This document shows, piece by piece, positions 39,807-48,097 of a DNA stretch of 64,000 nucleotides. The notes under the pieces were generated by a model that was not told the DNA's origin, did not search any database, and saw nothing but the letters and a program-made list of their open reading frames with translations. The position numbers and the translations under genes were made by a program. The stretch comes from Derxia gummosa DSM 723. GTDB taxonomy: Bacteria; Pseudomonadota; Gammaproteobacteria; Burkholderiales; Burkholderiaceae_E. The stretch spans positions 992,001 to 1,056,000 of the forward strand of contig NZ_AXWS01000008.1 in NCBI RefSeq assembly GCF_000482785.1, written 5' to 3'. How positions within the stretch are numbered: position 1 is the stretch's first letter; each line of letters opens with the position of its first letter.

Positions 39807-40837
39807 CACACCGCCGTCAGGAAGGAGACACCCACCGCGCCGTAGAAGCCATGCGCATCGAGCCTGCCGGCCGGCATCTCGACCACGTCACCATAGTCGT
39901 CCGACAGCAGCCGCACGACGCGATAGCGGTGATGCGCGCCGATCAGCTCGCACATCGGGATCACCTGCTGGTAGCTGTCGCCGTAAAGCTTGTGGTGCAG
40001 CGCCGGCAGCCGGTACCACGGCTCGACCGGCCGCTCGTGATGGGCGTTGTGGTACGGAAAGTTGAGCAGCAGCAGGTTGAGCAGCGGATGGCCGGCCGAC
40101 ACCACATTGCTGTAGGTGTTGCGCTGCTCGTAGGCACGGTCGCGCTTCGGGTCGGCGGGCGCGCCGCCTTCCAGCAGCTCGAAGGCTTCGTAGGTGTGCT
40201 GGTAGGCGTCGGCAAAGCGCAGCACATGCAGCATCACGCAATAGGCAACCGCATAGCCGAGCAGCGCCATCGGCGACCACCAGCCCAGCAGCGCGAAGCC
40301 CGCCACGCGCAGCGCGAGCACGCGCAGCACATGGCCGCGCAGCTCACGCCGGCGCGCATCGATGAAGGGCAGCGCGATCACATAGGCATGCATCAGCAGC
40401 TCGACCGCCGGCACATAAGCCCATTCCGCCGCGAGAAACAGCCCGCGCACCGGCGCCGACCGCGTGCGCAGGAACTTCTTGTAGTCGAAGGTGATGACGT
40501 CGGCGCGGTCGATGTGATGCCGCATGTGCTTGAAGCGCAGGTCGGCGAAGCGCGCATAGCAGCTGCCGGTGATCCAGGTCATCGCCTGGCCGAAGCGTTC
40601 GTTGGCCCCGTTGCGCGCGAAGATCGCGTTGTGCGCGAACTCGTGCAGGTAGTAGGCCGAGAGGATCAGCCCCTCGGCCACCAGCAGCACGCCGACCGGC
40701 CAGGCCCAGAGCGGACCCAGCCCCATCAGCGCGATGCCGCCTGCCCAGCCGCCGGCCATCGCGCCCAGCGCCAGCAGGTTGGGCAGCAGCCCGTCGGAAT
40801 GGCGCAGCGCCCAGGCGCCCGCCTTCTTCGTGCTCAT
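39806..40837 (-). CDS. membrane fatty-acid-desaturase-type di-iron oxygenase
   Basis: 343 residues with four to six membrane helices. The three histidine boxes are HEFAHN, HMRHH (in FKHMRHHIDRAD) and YHNAHHERP, the di-iron ligands of membrane desaturases, hydroxylases and AlkB relatives. Such enzymes desaturate or hydroxylate unactivated carbons. In this operon the substrate may be a lipophilic or N-alkylated guanidino compound, but a fatty acyl substrate is equally possible. ATG at 40837 gives MSTKKAGAWALRH. It starts 23 bases after the stop of the substrate-binding protein gene. Confidence 0.88.
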   Translation of the reverse strand: MSTKKAGAWALRHSDGLLPNLLALGAMAGGWAGGIALMGLGPLWAWPVGVLLVAEGLILSAYYLHEFAHNAIFARNGANERFGQAMTWITGSCYARFADLRFKHMRHHIDRADVITFDYKKFLRTRSAPVRGLFLAAEWAYVPAVELLMHAYVIALPFIDARRRELRGHVLRVLALRVAGFALLGWWSPMALLGYAVAYCVMLHVLRFADAYQHTYEAFELLEGGAPADPKRDRAYEQRNTYSNVVSAGHPLLNLLLLNFPYHNAHHERPVEPWYRLPALHHKLYGDSYQQVIPMCELIGAHHRYRVVRLLSDDYGDVVEMPAGRLDAHGFYGAVGVSFLTAV

Positions 40838-40860
40838 GAAGATGCCTCTGAGCTGCGGGT

Positions 40861-41889
40861 TTACTTGATGATGGCCTTGACGAACTGGCCGTCGAAGGTG
40901 TCTTCCGGCTTGGGCGCGGCGGTGATCTGGCCCTTGGCGACGAGGATCTTCGCGATCACCTCGCCGCTCGCGTAGTAGGAAGTGGTCTCCTTCGCGGGCT
41001 GGAAGGCCTTGGGCATTTCGGCGAGCGGGATGTTGTACACGCCGGCCCATTGCTCCTTCACTTCCTTGGCCGACACGCCCATCGCCTTGCCGATGATCTT
41101 GGCGGCGTCGTCGGGCTTCTTCTTGATGTAGTCGAGCGCCTCGACATAGCCCTGGATCACGCCCTTGATCTCGGCGCTCTTGCCGGCGATGGACTTGGCG
41201 TCGAACACGAGCACGTCGGCGATCAGGCCGGGCGCATCCTTGGACGAGTACAGCACCTTGAACTTCTTGCCGCCCTGCCCCAGCACCGTGCTCACGAAGG
41301 GTTCATAGGTGACGCCGAGGTTGACCTTGTTCGACAGGATGGCGGCCGGCACCGCGTCGGGCGTCATGTTGACCGGCTTGATGTCCTTCTCGCTCATGCC
41401 CTGGGTGCTGAGCGCATACGACAGCAGGAAGTCGCTCGGCGACAGCGTGTTGTAGGCGATGGTCTTGCCCTTGAGGTCGGCCACGCTGCCGATGCCCGTG
41501 GGCGAGACGATCGCATCGCCGCCGTTGGAATAGTCGATCGGCATGATGACCTTCATCGCCTGGCCCTTGGCCACGACGCCGATCACCTGGTCGTAGGTGA
41601 GCATGCCGCCCTCGACCGAGCCGCTCGCGATCGCGGGCGGAATCAGCGCCGGATCGGAGAACGACTGGAAGCTGACCTTGACGTTGTACTTCTTGTAGAA
41701 GTCCATCGCCTCGGCCACGTAGAACGGGCCGTAGCCGATCCAGGTGGTGGTGCCGATCTTGACGCTGCCGGCAGCCTGGGCGGCGAAGGGCGCGGCGATG
41801 CCGATGGCGGCGATGCCCGCGACGAGCGCGCGGCGCAGGAGGCTGGGGACGATGGCGGGCTTGGAGGACTTGGGCGCGGCGAAGCTCAC
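40861..41889 (-). CDS. ABC transporter substrate-binding protein (NMT1/THI5-like)
   Basis: 342 residues from GTG at 41889 with AGGAG (complement of 41897-41901) seven bases upstream. Signal peptide ends around AAPFAAQAA; the mature protein begins GSVKIGTTTWIGYGPFYVAEAMDFYKKYNV, which is the NMT1/taurine-nitrate-binding pattern. It is the first gene after the minus-strand guanidine-I riboswitch, 47 bases downstream of the aptamer. Its matching permease and ATPase are in the other riboswitch operon (48284-50006). The typical ligand in such clusters is guanidine or a guanidino compound. Confidence 0.92.
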   Translation of the reverse strand: MSFAAPKSSKPAIVPSLLRRALVAGIAAIGIAAPFAAQAAGSVKIGTTTWIGYGPFYVAEAMDFYKKYNVKVSFQSFSDPALIPPAIASGSVEGGMLTYDQVIGVVAKGQAMKVIMPIDYSNGGDAIVSPTGIGSVADLKGKTIAYNTLSPSDFLLSYALSTQGMSEKDIKPVNMTPDAVPAAILSNKVNLGVTYEPFVSTVLGQGGKKFKVLYSSKDAPGLIADVLVFDAKSIAGKSAEIKGVIQGYVEALDYIKKKPDDAAKIIGKAMGVSAKEVKEQWAGVYNIPLAEMPKAFQPAKETTSYYASGEVIAKILVAKGQITAAPKPEDTFDGQFVKAIIK

Positions 41890-41935
41890 GGAACGACTCC
41901 TGGGATGGTTGGGCGCAATGGGAGAGACGCGCTTC

Positions 41936-42050
41936 GCTCTCCCGGGCTTTTATCCCTCCGTGTAGCCCCGCCATGCCGCGCGAGGCCGGGCGCTCTCGGA
42001 CCAGACATCCGCATGCACGCTGGCGATGCGGACCGGAACCCTAGCTCCCA
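41936..42050 (-). ncRNA. guanidine-I riboswitch (ykkC class) upstream of the substrate-binding protein operon
   Basis: On the minus strand the conserved blocks come in order: CTAGGGTTCCG (complement of 42034-42044), a P2 hairpin (CCGCAT/ATGCGG), CTGGTCCGAGAG, a P3 hairpin (CGCCC/GGGGC), then ACACGGAGGGATAAAAGCCC and GGGAGAG. These are the sequence blocks of the guanidine-I aptamer. Just after it, CTCTCCC can pair with the aptamer's own GGGAGAG, so the expression platform may work by that switch. No T run follows, so translation control is more likely than termination. The gene that follows starts 47 bases downstream. Confidence 0.95.
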
Positions 42051-42128
42051 TTTGTGTGCGGCCGAGGCCGGCTTGCCGTGGTTTGTGCACCACCGCGAGC
42101 CGAAGCGGTCTCACCCATGGCCGGGTTT

Positions 42129-42144
42129 AGCAAGCGGCTTGCCA
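42129..42144 (-). promoter_or_regulatory. sigma-54 (-24/-12) promoter for the minus-strand guanidine operon
   Basis: On the minus strand TGGCAAGCCGCTTGCT matches the RpoN consensus TGGCACG-N4-TTGCW with exact GG-N10-GC spacing and one change (C to A at the sixth base). The start of transcription would be near 42117, about 65 bases before the riboswitch. No clear NtrC-type enhancer site was found. Confidence 0.7.
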
Positions 42145-42300
42145 AACAGCGCTTGCAAGCCCCGCCATCCGTCGGCCGACGGACGCGGCGGAACTTTCAG
42201 GGGCACGGAAAGGCGCATTCGAGATGCCTGATTCGTGCCGCCGGCATGACGACGGGCGAGGCATGACGGACCTCGCCTCGCGCCGGCGCGGATGCCGCAC

Positions 42301-42316
42301 TGGCGCGACCGTTGCA
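42301..42316 (+). promoter_or_regulatory. sigma-54-like element before the MetX-like hydrolase gene
   Basis: TGGCGCGACCGTTGCA has GG-N10-GC spacing and one change from TGGCACG-N4-TTGCA. The transcript would begin around 42327, only a few bases before the ATG at 42331, which would be unusual, so this may be chance. Confidence 0.3.
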
Positions 42317-42330
42317 TGCGGCGCCGGCCG

Positions 42331-43392
42331 ATGAACGCTCCCGACCGCTCCCGTCTCCTCGCGTCCGAAGACCGGCTGTTCACGCAAGCCGACTTCGTCC
42401 TCCAATCCGGCGTCGTGCTGCCCGTCGCCACGCTCGGCTACCAGACCTTCGGCCGGCTCAGTCCGGCGCGCGACAACGTCATCGTCTATCCGACCTCGTA
42501 CAGCGCGCGCCACGGCGACGTGAGCTGGCTGATCGAGGCCGGCGTGCTCGATGCATCGCGCTGGTTCATCGTCGTGATGGACCTGCTCGGCAACGGCATC
42601 TCCACCTCGCCGAGCCACGGCCCGCTGCGCTACCGCGATGCCGACGGCGGCGAGAAGCGCGGCTTTCCGCTCGTCACCTATTACGACAATGTCGAGCTGC
42701 AACGCCGGCTGCTCGCGCAGGTGTTCGGCATCGAGCGCATCGCCCTCGTGTACGGCTGGTCGATGGGTGGCATGACGGCCTACCACTGGGCCGCCGCGCA
42801 TCCCGAAATGGTCGAGCGCATTGCCGCCGTGTGCGCGACCGCGCGCTGCTCGACGCACAACCGCATGTTCATCGAGGGCGTGCGCGCCGCGCTCCAGGCC
42901 GACGCCGATTGCATCGACGGCTGGTTCGACGGCCCCGGCCTGCGCGGCCTCGAAGCGATGGCGCGCGTGTACGCGAGCTGGTGCATGTCGCAGGACTGGT
43001 ACCGCGAGCGCGGCTGGCTCCAGGGCGGCTACGGCTCGCTCGACGACTTCCTGCAACGCTCGTGGATCGACTGGTACCGCGCCCGCGATCCGAACGATCT
43101 GCTCGCCCAGTTCGCCACCTGGCATGCGGGCGACATCGGTGCGCATGCCCGATTCGGGGGCAGCACCGAGGTCGCGCTGCACTCGATCCGGGCAAAGGTG
43201 CTGCTGATGCCGGGCGAGACCGATCTCTACTTCCGCGTCGAAGACAACCGGCACGAGGCCGCGCTGCTGGCCGACGCCACGCTCGCGCCGATCCCGTCGT
43301 TCTGGGGCCATCGCGCCGGCAATCCCAAGCAGGGCGGCGCCGATCTGGAGTTCGTGCGCGGCCAGGTTCATGCGCTGCTTGCCGGACGCTGA
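42331..43392 (+). CDS. alpha/beta hydrolase, homoserine O-acetyltransferase (MetX)-like
   Basis: 353 residues. Conserved blocks of the MetX fold: VATLGYQTFGRLSPARDNVIVYPTSY, nucleophile elbow LVYGWSMGGMTAYHWAAAHPE, then PGETDLYF and SFWGHRAGNP with the acid and histidine. MetX proper acetylates homoserine, but the divergent set of residues and the gene context (between the two guanidine operons) suggest an esterase or acyltransferase of another substrate. ATG at 42331 is used; an ATG at 42316 would add five residues. No typical ribosome site. Confidence 0.85.
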   Translation: MNAPDRSRLLASEDRLFTQADFVLQSGVVLPVATLGYQTFGRLSPARDNVIVYPTSYSARHGDVSWLIEAGVLDASRWFIVVMDLLGNGISTSPSHGPLRYRDADGGEKRGFPLVTYYDNVELQRRLLAQVFGIERIALVYGWSMGGMTAYHWAAAHPEMVERIAAVCATARCSTHNRMFIEGVRAALQADADCIDGWFDGPGLRGLEAMARVYASWCMSQDWYRERGWLQGGYGSLDDFLQRSWIDWYRARDPNDLLAQFATWHAGDIGAHARFGGSTEVALHSIRAKVLLMPGETDLYFRVEDNRHEAALLADATLAPIPSFWGHRAGNPKQGGADLEFVRGQVHALLAGR

Positions 43393-43411
43393 AATTCAAA
43401 GATGCAAATCG

Positions 43412-43439
43412 TTGACGGGTTTACATCAAAACATCTAAG
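43412..43439 (+). promoter_or_regulatory. candidate sigma-70 promoter of the GntR gene
   Basis: TTGACG at 43412-43417 and TCTAAG at 43434-43439 are 16 bases apart. The region 43393-43470 is noticeably A/T-rich compared with both neighbours, as expected for a promoter. The -10 is weak. Confidence 0.45.
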
Positions 43440-43470
43440 GTTGAACCATTGACTCAGGAATCAGCCGCCG

Positions 43471-44289
43471 ATGCCCATCGCCCGCAAGTCAGCCAGCCTC
43501 GCCGTCAGCCAGAGGAAGCCCGAGTCGCTCCTCGGCGCGCAGGCGCTGCTGCGCGGTGACGACCGCTCGGTCAACCCGTTCGAATCCACCATCGAGCGCC
43601 TCGGCTCCGCCATCAAGATGGGCCTGCTCGTCGGCGGCGACCAGCTTCCGCCCGAGCGCGAACTGGCCGCGCTGATGGGCGTGAGCCGGCTCACGCTGCG
43701 TGCCGCGCTCAAGGGCCTGGAAAGCGGCGGCTTCATCGAGAGCCGGCGCGGCCGGGGCGGCGGCACCTTCGTCGCCCGCACGGTGCCGACGCTCACGCCC
43801 ACGCAACTGGCCGAGGTGCGGGTCGAGCGCGCGGTGCTGGAAGACTGGATCGCCCAGCGCCATGTGATCGAGACCGGCGTGGCCGAGCTGGCCGCGCGCA
43901 ACGCCACCGAGACCCACATCGAGCAGCTGCGCAAGCTCAACGCGCTGATGCGCGACACCGAGCACGCGCTGCGCGAATACCGGCCGCTCGACACCCTGTT
44001 CCACATCGCCCTCGCCCAGGCCACGGCCTCGCGCGGGCTGGAGGCCTGGATGGCGCAGACGCATGCGCGGCTGTCCGGCCTCATGCAGCACATCCCGTCC
44101 ACCAAGGGCGCGCTGTCGCATTCCACGAACTATCACGACCGCATCGTCGACGCGATCGTCGCGCGCGATGCCGAGGCGGCGCGCGGCGTGATGGCGCTGC
44201 ATGTCGAGGCCACCGCGAGCATGTTGCGCGGCCTGCTGCCCAAGCCGGGCGCGGGCAAGCGCGCGCCAGTGGCCGGCGACGCCGCCTGA
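43471..44289 (+). CDS. GntR-family (FadR subfamily) transcriptional regulator
   Basis: 272 residues. The winged helix region is NPFESTIERLGSAIKMGLLVGGDQLPPERELAALMGVSRLTLRAALKGLESGGFIESRRGRGGGTFV, broken by the usual basic turn; the C-terminal FCD helical effector domain follows (DTLFHIALAQATASRGLEAWM, SHSTNYHDRIVDAIVARD). It probably controls the GlnT-Rieske-SDR genes that follow 165 bases later. FCD domains bind small carboxylates or amines; the inducer is unknown. Confidence 0.92.
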   Translation: MPIARKSASLAVSQRKPESLLGAQALLRGDDRSVNPFESTIERLGSAIKMGLLVGGDQLPPERELAALMGVSRLTLRAALKGLESGGFIESRRGRGGGTFVARTVPTLTPTQLAEVRVERAVLEDWIAQRHVIETGVAELAARNATETHIEQLRKLNALMRDTEHALREYRPLDTLFHIALAQATASRGLEAWMAQTHARLSGLMQHIPSTKGALSHSTNYHDRIVDAIVARDAEAARGVMALHVEATASMLRGLLPKPGAGKRAPVAGDAA

Positions 44290-44454
44290 CACCCCGCCGT
44301 CGCACGGCCGGCCTGCCGCCCCTCGCGGGCGCGCCGTCGTGCTCCTGCATTCCCGTCGCCGCGCGCCAAGCGCGGCCGGGCCACGGCCGCGCGCGCCGCG
44401 CCCGAGCGCTGCCGCTCCGCATCCCCCCACCCGAGCCTCACCCGGAGAGCATCA

Positions 44455-45816
44455 ATGAAGGACCACACGACGAGCCCCCACGCCGAGACCATCGAAGCCC
44501 TCAAGGCCAAGGGCGTGAAATACGTGCTCGCCAGCTTCGTGGACATGCATGGCGTGACCAAGGCCAAGGCCGTGCCGCTGAGCCATTTCGACCAGATGAT
44601 GGAAGGCTCGGAGCTGTTCACCGGCGCCGCCCTCGACGGCGTGCCGCAGGAAGTGAGCGACGAGGAAGTCAGCGCCCATCCCGACAAGTCGGCCATCGTG
44701 CAGCTGCCGTGGAACCGCGAACTGGCCTGGGCGCCGAGCAACCTGTGGCTCAAGGGCCAGCCCTTCGAGGCCTGCTCGCGCAACATCCTCAAGCGCGTGA
44801 CCGACGAGGCCGCGCAGATGGGCTTCGTGTTCAACCTCGGCATCGAGACCGAGTTCTTCATCCTCAAGGACGGCGCCGACGGCAAGCCGGTGCCGATCGC
44901 CGAGGGCGACAACCTCGCCAAGCCCTGCTACGACGTGCGCGGCCTGCTCGACAACTACGGCATCGTCGACGAGATCGTCAGCGCCATGAACGAGCTGGGC
45001 TGGGACGTGTACTCCTTCGACCACGAGGATGCGAACGGCCAGTTCGAGACCGACTTCATGTACGCCGACGCGATGACCATGGCCGACCGCGTCACGCTGT
45101 TCAGGCTGATGGTGAACGAGATGGCCAAGAAGCGCGGCTGGTACGCCACCTTCATGCCCAAGCCCTTCGCCAACCGCACCGGCAGCGGCGCGCACTACAA
45201 CATGTCGCTCGCCAGCATCGAGACCGGCGAGAACCTGTTCAAGACCGCGCACGACCCGCGCGGCTGTGGCGTGACCGAGCTGGGCTACCACTTCATCGCC
45301 GGCATCCTCAGGCATGCGCCGGCCATCTGCGCGACCATCGCGCCGACGGTCAACAGCTACAAGCGCCTGATCCGCCAGGGGTCGTCGTCGGGCTTCACCT
45401 GGGCGCCGATCTTCGTCTGCTACGGCAACAACAACCGCACCAACATGCTGCGCATCCCGCTCGCGGGCGGGCGCGTGGAGTGCCGCGCGGCCGACATCAG
45501 CAGCAACGTCTATCTCGGCGCGGCAATGCTGCTCGCCGCCGGCCTCGAAGGCATCCGCGAGCGGCTCGATCCGGGCCAGCCCCACCTCGAGAACATGTAC
45601 CGCTACACCGACGCCGAGCTGCGCGACAAGGGCATCCGCTGGCTGCCGCGCAACCTGGAAGACGCGATCGATGCCTTCGAGGCCGACCCGCTGTCGCACA
45701 AGGTGTTCGGCCCGCTCATGGCGAAGAGCTTCATCGACTTCAAGCGCCAGGAATGGGTCGAGTACCACAACCACGTGAGCGACTGGGAACTGAACCGCTA
45801 CCTCAAGTTCCTCTGA
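44455..45816 (+). CDS. glnT: type III glutamine synthetase-like ligase (GlnT family)
   Basis: 453 residues. Glutamine synthetase catalytic domain: GIETEFFIL (Glu metal ligands), DHEDANGQFETDF, KPFANRTGSGAHYNMSLAS, APTVNSYKRLIRQGSSSGF and a final block with EYHNHVSDWELNRYL. It is the GlnT/GMAS-like group, in which ammonia, methylamine or an aryl amine is joined to the gamma-carboxyl of glutamate with ATP. There is no adenylylation tyrosine loop. A CGGAGAGC ribosome site precedes the ATG. Here it may load an amine released in the locus (methylamine or ammonia). Followed by a Rieske gene after 44 bases. Confidence 0.92.
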   Translation: MKDHTTSPHAETIEALKAKGVKYVLASFVDMHGVTKAKAVPLSHFDQMMEGSELFTGAALDGVPQEVSDEEVSAHPDKSAIVQLPWNRELAWAPSNLWLKGQPFEACSRNILKRVTDEAAQMGFVFNLGIETEFFILKDGADGKPVPIAEGDNLAKPCYDVRGLLDNYGIVDEIVSAMNELGWDVYSFDHEDANGQFETDFMYADAMTMADRVTLFRLMVNEMAKKRGWYATFMPKPFANRTGSGAHYNMSLASIETGENLFKTAHDPRGCGVTELGYHFIAGILRHAPAICATIAPTVNSYKRLIRQGSSSGFTWAPIFVCYGNNNRTNMLRIPLAGGRVECRAADISSNVYLGAAMLLAAGLEGIRERLDPGQPHLENMYRYTDAELRDKGIRWLPRNLEDAIDAFEADPLSHKVFGPLMAKSFIDFKRQEWVEYHNHVSDWELNRYLKFL

Positions 45817-45860
45817 GCCTTCCCTTCCGTCTTGAGCAACGCACCCACAAGGAGCGCGAC

Positions 45861-47042
45861 ATGGGCAACGTGATCGACTTCCAACCCTCCGCCGCCAGCC
45901 TCGATGCCCTGCTTGCCGAGGTGGCGCGCATCGGCGGCCAGCCGCTGGAGGATGCGCAGACCTTTCCGCCGGCGGCCTACACCCATCCGGGGCTGTTCGC
46001 GCTGGAGGTCGAGAAGATCTTCAAGCCGGGCTGGATCTGCGTCGGCCATGCGAGCCAGCTGCGCGGCAAGGGCGACTACCAGACGCTCAACCTGCTCGGC
46101 GAGCTGCTGGTGATGGTGAACGACGGCAGCCGCATCCGCGTGCTGTCGCGCATCTGCCCGCACCGCTGGGCGCCGCTGGTGGAAGGCTGCGGCAATGCGC
46201 GCAGCTTTGCCTGCCCCTTCCACAAGTGGACCTTCGGCCTCGACGGCAAGTGCCTGAACGCGCCGCTCATGGAGGAGGCGCGCGGCTTCGACCCGGCCGA
46301 CTATCCGCTGCCCGAGTACCGCAGCGAGGTCATCGGCGGCTTCGTGTGGGTCAACCTCGACGGCAAGGCCGAAGCGCTCGCGCCGCAGCTCGCCGACATG
46401 ACCGCGAGCCTCGCCGCCTGGGAGACCGACCGGCTCGAACTCGCGATAGACCTGCAATACGAATGCCGCTTCAACTGGAAGATCGTGGTAGAGACCTTCA
46501 TGGAGTGCTACCACCATCTCGGCGCCCACGCCTCGACCTTCGAGCCCAACTTCCCGGCGCGCATGAGCTGGGTGGAAGACACCCGCCCGGCCTGGACGCT
46601 CGGCCACGCCGCGCCGCGCCCCGGCCGCGAGCAGAGCGCCTTCGACTACGGCCTGCCGCACTTTCCGGGCCTCGCGAGCGAATCGGAAAAGCAGGCCTTC
46701 CGGCTCTATCACGTCTATCCCTTCCACCTCATGCACGCGATGCCCGACCGGCTGATCTGGTTCCGCGTGCAGCCGGTCGCGGCCGACCGCACCCTGCTCC
46801 AGACCTATGTGCTCGTGCATCCCGACACCACGAAGATGGACAACTACGCCGAGGTCATGAAGCAGCAGTCCGAGATCCAGCACGCCATCAACCTGGAGGA
46901 CATCGGCGTCAACGAGATGCAGCAGATCGGCGCCCACTCGGGCATGGTGCGGCCGGGCCGCCTGAGCCATCTGGAGAAGGCGATCTGGCAGCTCAACCGC
47001 TACGTGGCCGGCAAGGTCTGCGGCGCGCGGGCCGAGGCATGA
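45861..47042 (+). CDS. Rieske non-heme iron oxygenase, large subunit (quaternary/N-methyl amine type)
   Basis: 393 residues. The Rieske cluster is Cys99-P-His101 and Cys118-PF-His121 (CPHRW...ACPFHKW). The mononuclear-iron part is NWKIVVETFMECYHHLGAHAST (His218, His223) with an acidic ligand likely in NLEDIGVNEMQ. The ECYH pattern is close to glycine-betaine and other N-methyl-amine demethylases of the GbcA/CntA group rather than to ring-hydroxylating naphthalene-type enzymes. No reductase is adjacent, so electrons must come from elsewhere. AAGGAGC precedes the ATG. It overlaps the next SDR by four bases. Confidence 0.9.
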   Translation: MGNVIDFQPSAASLDALLAEVARIGGQPLEDAQTFPPAAYTHPGLFALEVEKIFKPGWICVGHASQLRGKGDYQTLNLLGELLVMVNDGSRIRVLSRICPHRWAPLVEGCGNARSFACPFHKWTFGLDGKCLNAPLMEEARGFDPADYPLPEYRSEVIGGFVWVNLDGKAEALAPQLADMTASLAAWETDRLELAIDLQYECRFNWKIVVETFMECYHHLGAHASTFEPNFPARMSWVEDTRPAWTLGHAAPRPGREQSAFDYGLPHFPGLASESEKQAFRLYHVYPFHLMHAMPDRLIWFRVQPVAADRTLLQTYVLVHPDTTKMDNYAEVMKQQSEIQHAINLEDIGVNEMQQIGAHSGMVRPGRLSHLEKAIWQLNRYVAGKVCGARAEA

Positions 47043-47848
47043 CGGCGCCGGCCTTCGCGGGCATCACCGGCGACGAACTCGCGGGCAAGGTGGTGATGGT
47101 GACCGGCGCGAGCCGGGGCATCGGCCGCACGCTCGCGCTCGGGCTGGCTGCGGCAGGCGCGCGCGTGGGCCTCGCCGCGCGCTCGGCCGACGGACTGGCC
47201 GAGACCGCCGCCGCGATCGAGACGGCCGGCGGCAGCTGCCTCGCCGTCACGCTCGACGTGACCGACCACGCCGCCGTCGCCGGCGCGTTCGCGCGCGTGG
47301 CCGAGCGCTTCGGCGGCTTCGACGCGCTGGTCAACAACGCCGGTGCCGAGCAGGTTTGCGCCTCGCTCGACGTGGACGAGGCGATCTGGGACCGCATCGT
47401 CGACACCAACCTCAAGGCGCCCTTCTTCTGCGCCCAGGCGGCCGCGCGGCTCATGCTCGAACGCTCGCCCGCCAACGCCGACGCGGGCTGCGCCGGCAGC
47501 ATCGTGAACATCGGCTCGGTCGCGTCGATGCTCGGCATCCCGACCGCCGTGCCCTACTGCGCGAGCAAGCACGGCGTGCTCGGCCTCACGCGCGCGCTCG
47601 CGGCCGAATGGGCGCCGCTCGGCCTGCGCGTGAACGCGATCGGCCCCGGCTATTTCCGCACCGCGATGACCGATGCCTTCTACGAGGCGCCGGGCTGGCA
47701 GGCGGCGATGCTGCCGAAGATTCCGGCGGGCCGCTTCGGCCGGCTCGACGATCTGGCGGGCGCCGCCGTCTTCCTTTGCGGCGATGGCGCGCGCTACATC
47801 AACGGCCAGATCCTGTACGTGGATGGTGGCCTGACGGGTGCGCTGTGA
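47039..47848 (+). CDS. short-chain dehydrogenase/reductase
   Basis: 269 residues from the ATG that overlaps the Rieske stop (ATGA). Motifs: TGASRGIGRTL, NNAGAEQ, catalytic Ser in NIGSVASMLG and Tyr/Lys in VPYCASKHG, GPGYFRTAM and the final ILYVDGGLTGAL. Possibly acts on the aldehyde or alcohol made by the Rieske oxygenase. Last gene of the GntR-GlnT-Rieske-SDR set; the riboswitch of the following operon begins about 250 bases downstream. Confidence 0.9.
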   Translation: MTAPAFAGITGDELAGKVVMVTGASRGIGRTLALGLAAAGARVGLAARSADGLAETAAAIETAGGSCLAVTLDVTDHAAVAGAFARVAERFGGFDALVNNAGAEQVCASLDVDEAIWDRIVDTNLKAPFFCAQAAARLMLERSPANADAGCAGSIVNIGSVASMLGIPTAVPYCASKHGVLGLTRALAAEWAPLGLRVNAIGPGYFRTAMTDAFYEAPGWQAAMLPKIPAGRFGRLDDLAGAAVFLCGDGARYINGQILYVDGGLTGAL

Positions 47849-48034
47849 AGCGCGCTGCAAGCCCTTTCATCTGCCTTGCCGGCCGGCGCGGCATGCACGC
47901 CATGCCCGTTCCGCGTGCGCCGGATCGGCGCGGCGCACGAACAGCGTGCATGGCCGGCGCTGACGGCGGCCGTTCGTCCCCGGCGTCCCGCCGGGCCTCG
48001 GCGGCGCGCTCGGCCGATACAGGCCGCGACACGC

Positions 48035-48050
48035 TGGCACGCGCCCTGCT
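48035..48050 (+). promoter_or_regulatory. sigma-54 (-24/-12) promoter for the plus-strand guanidine operon
   Basis: TGGCACGCGCCCTGCT matches TGGCACG-N4-TTGCW with exact GG-N10-GC spacing and a single change (first T of TTGC is C). Expected start of transcription near 48061, about 40 bases before the aptamer. RpoN promoters fit a nitrogen-scavenging operon. Confidence 0.75.
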
Positions 48051-48097
48051 AAAGCCAACTCCAAGGAGCGGCGCAGTCATCTGCACCGAACTTGAGG

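Noticed and set aside
42061-42330. NtrC enhancer site (TGCACC-type palindrome) near the sigma-54 elements
   Set aside because: Only isolated half sites were seen, no palindrome, so none is claimed.
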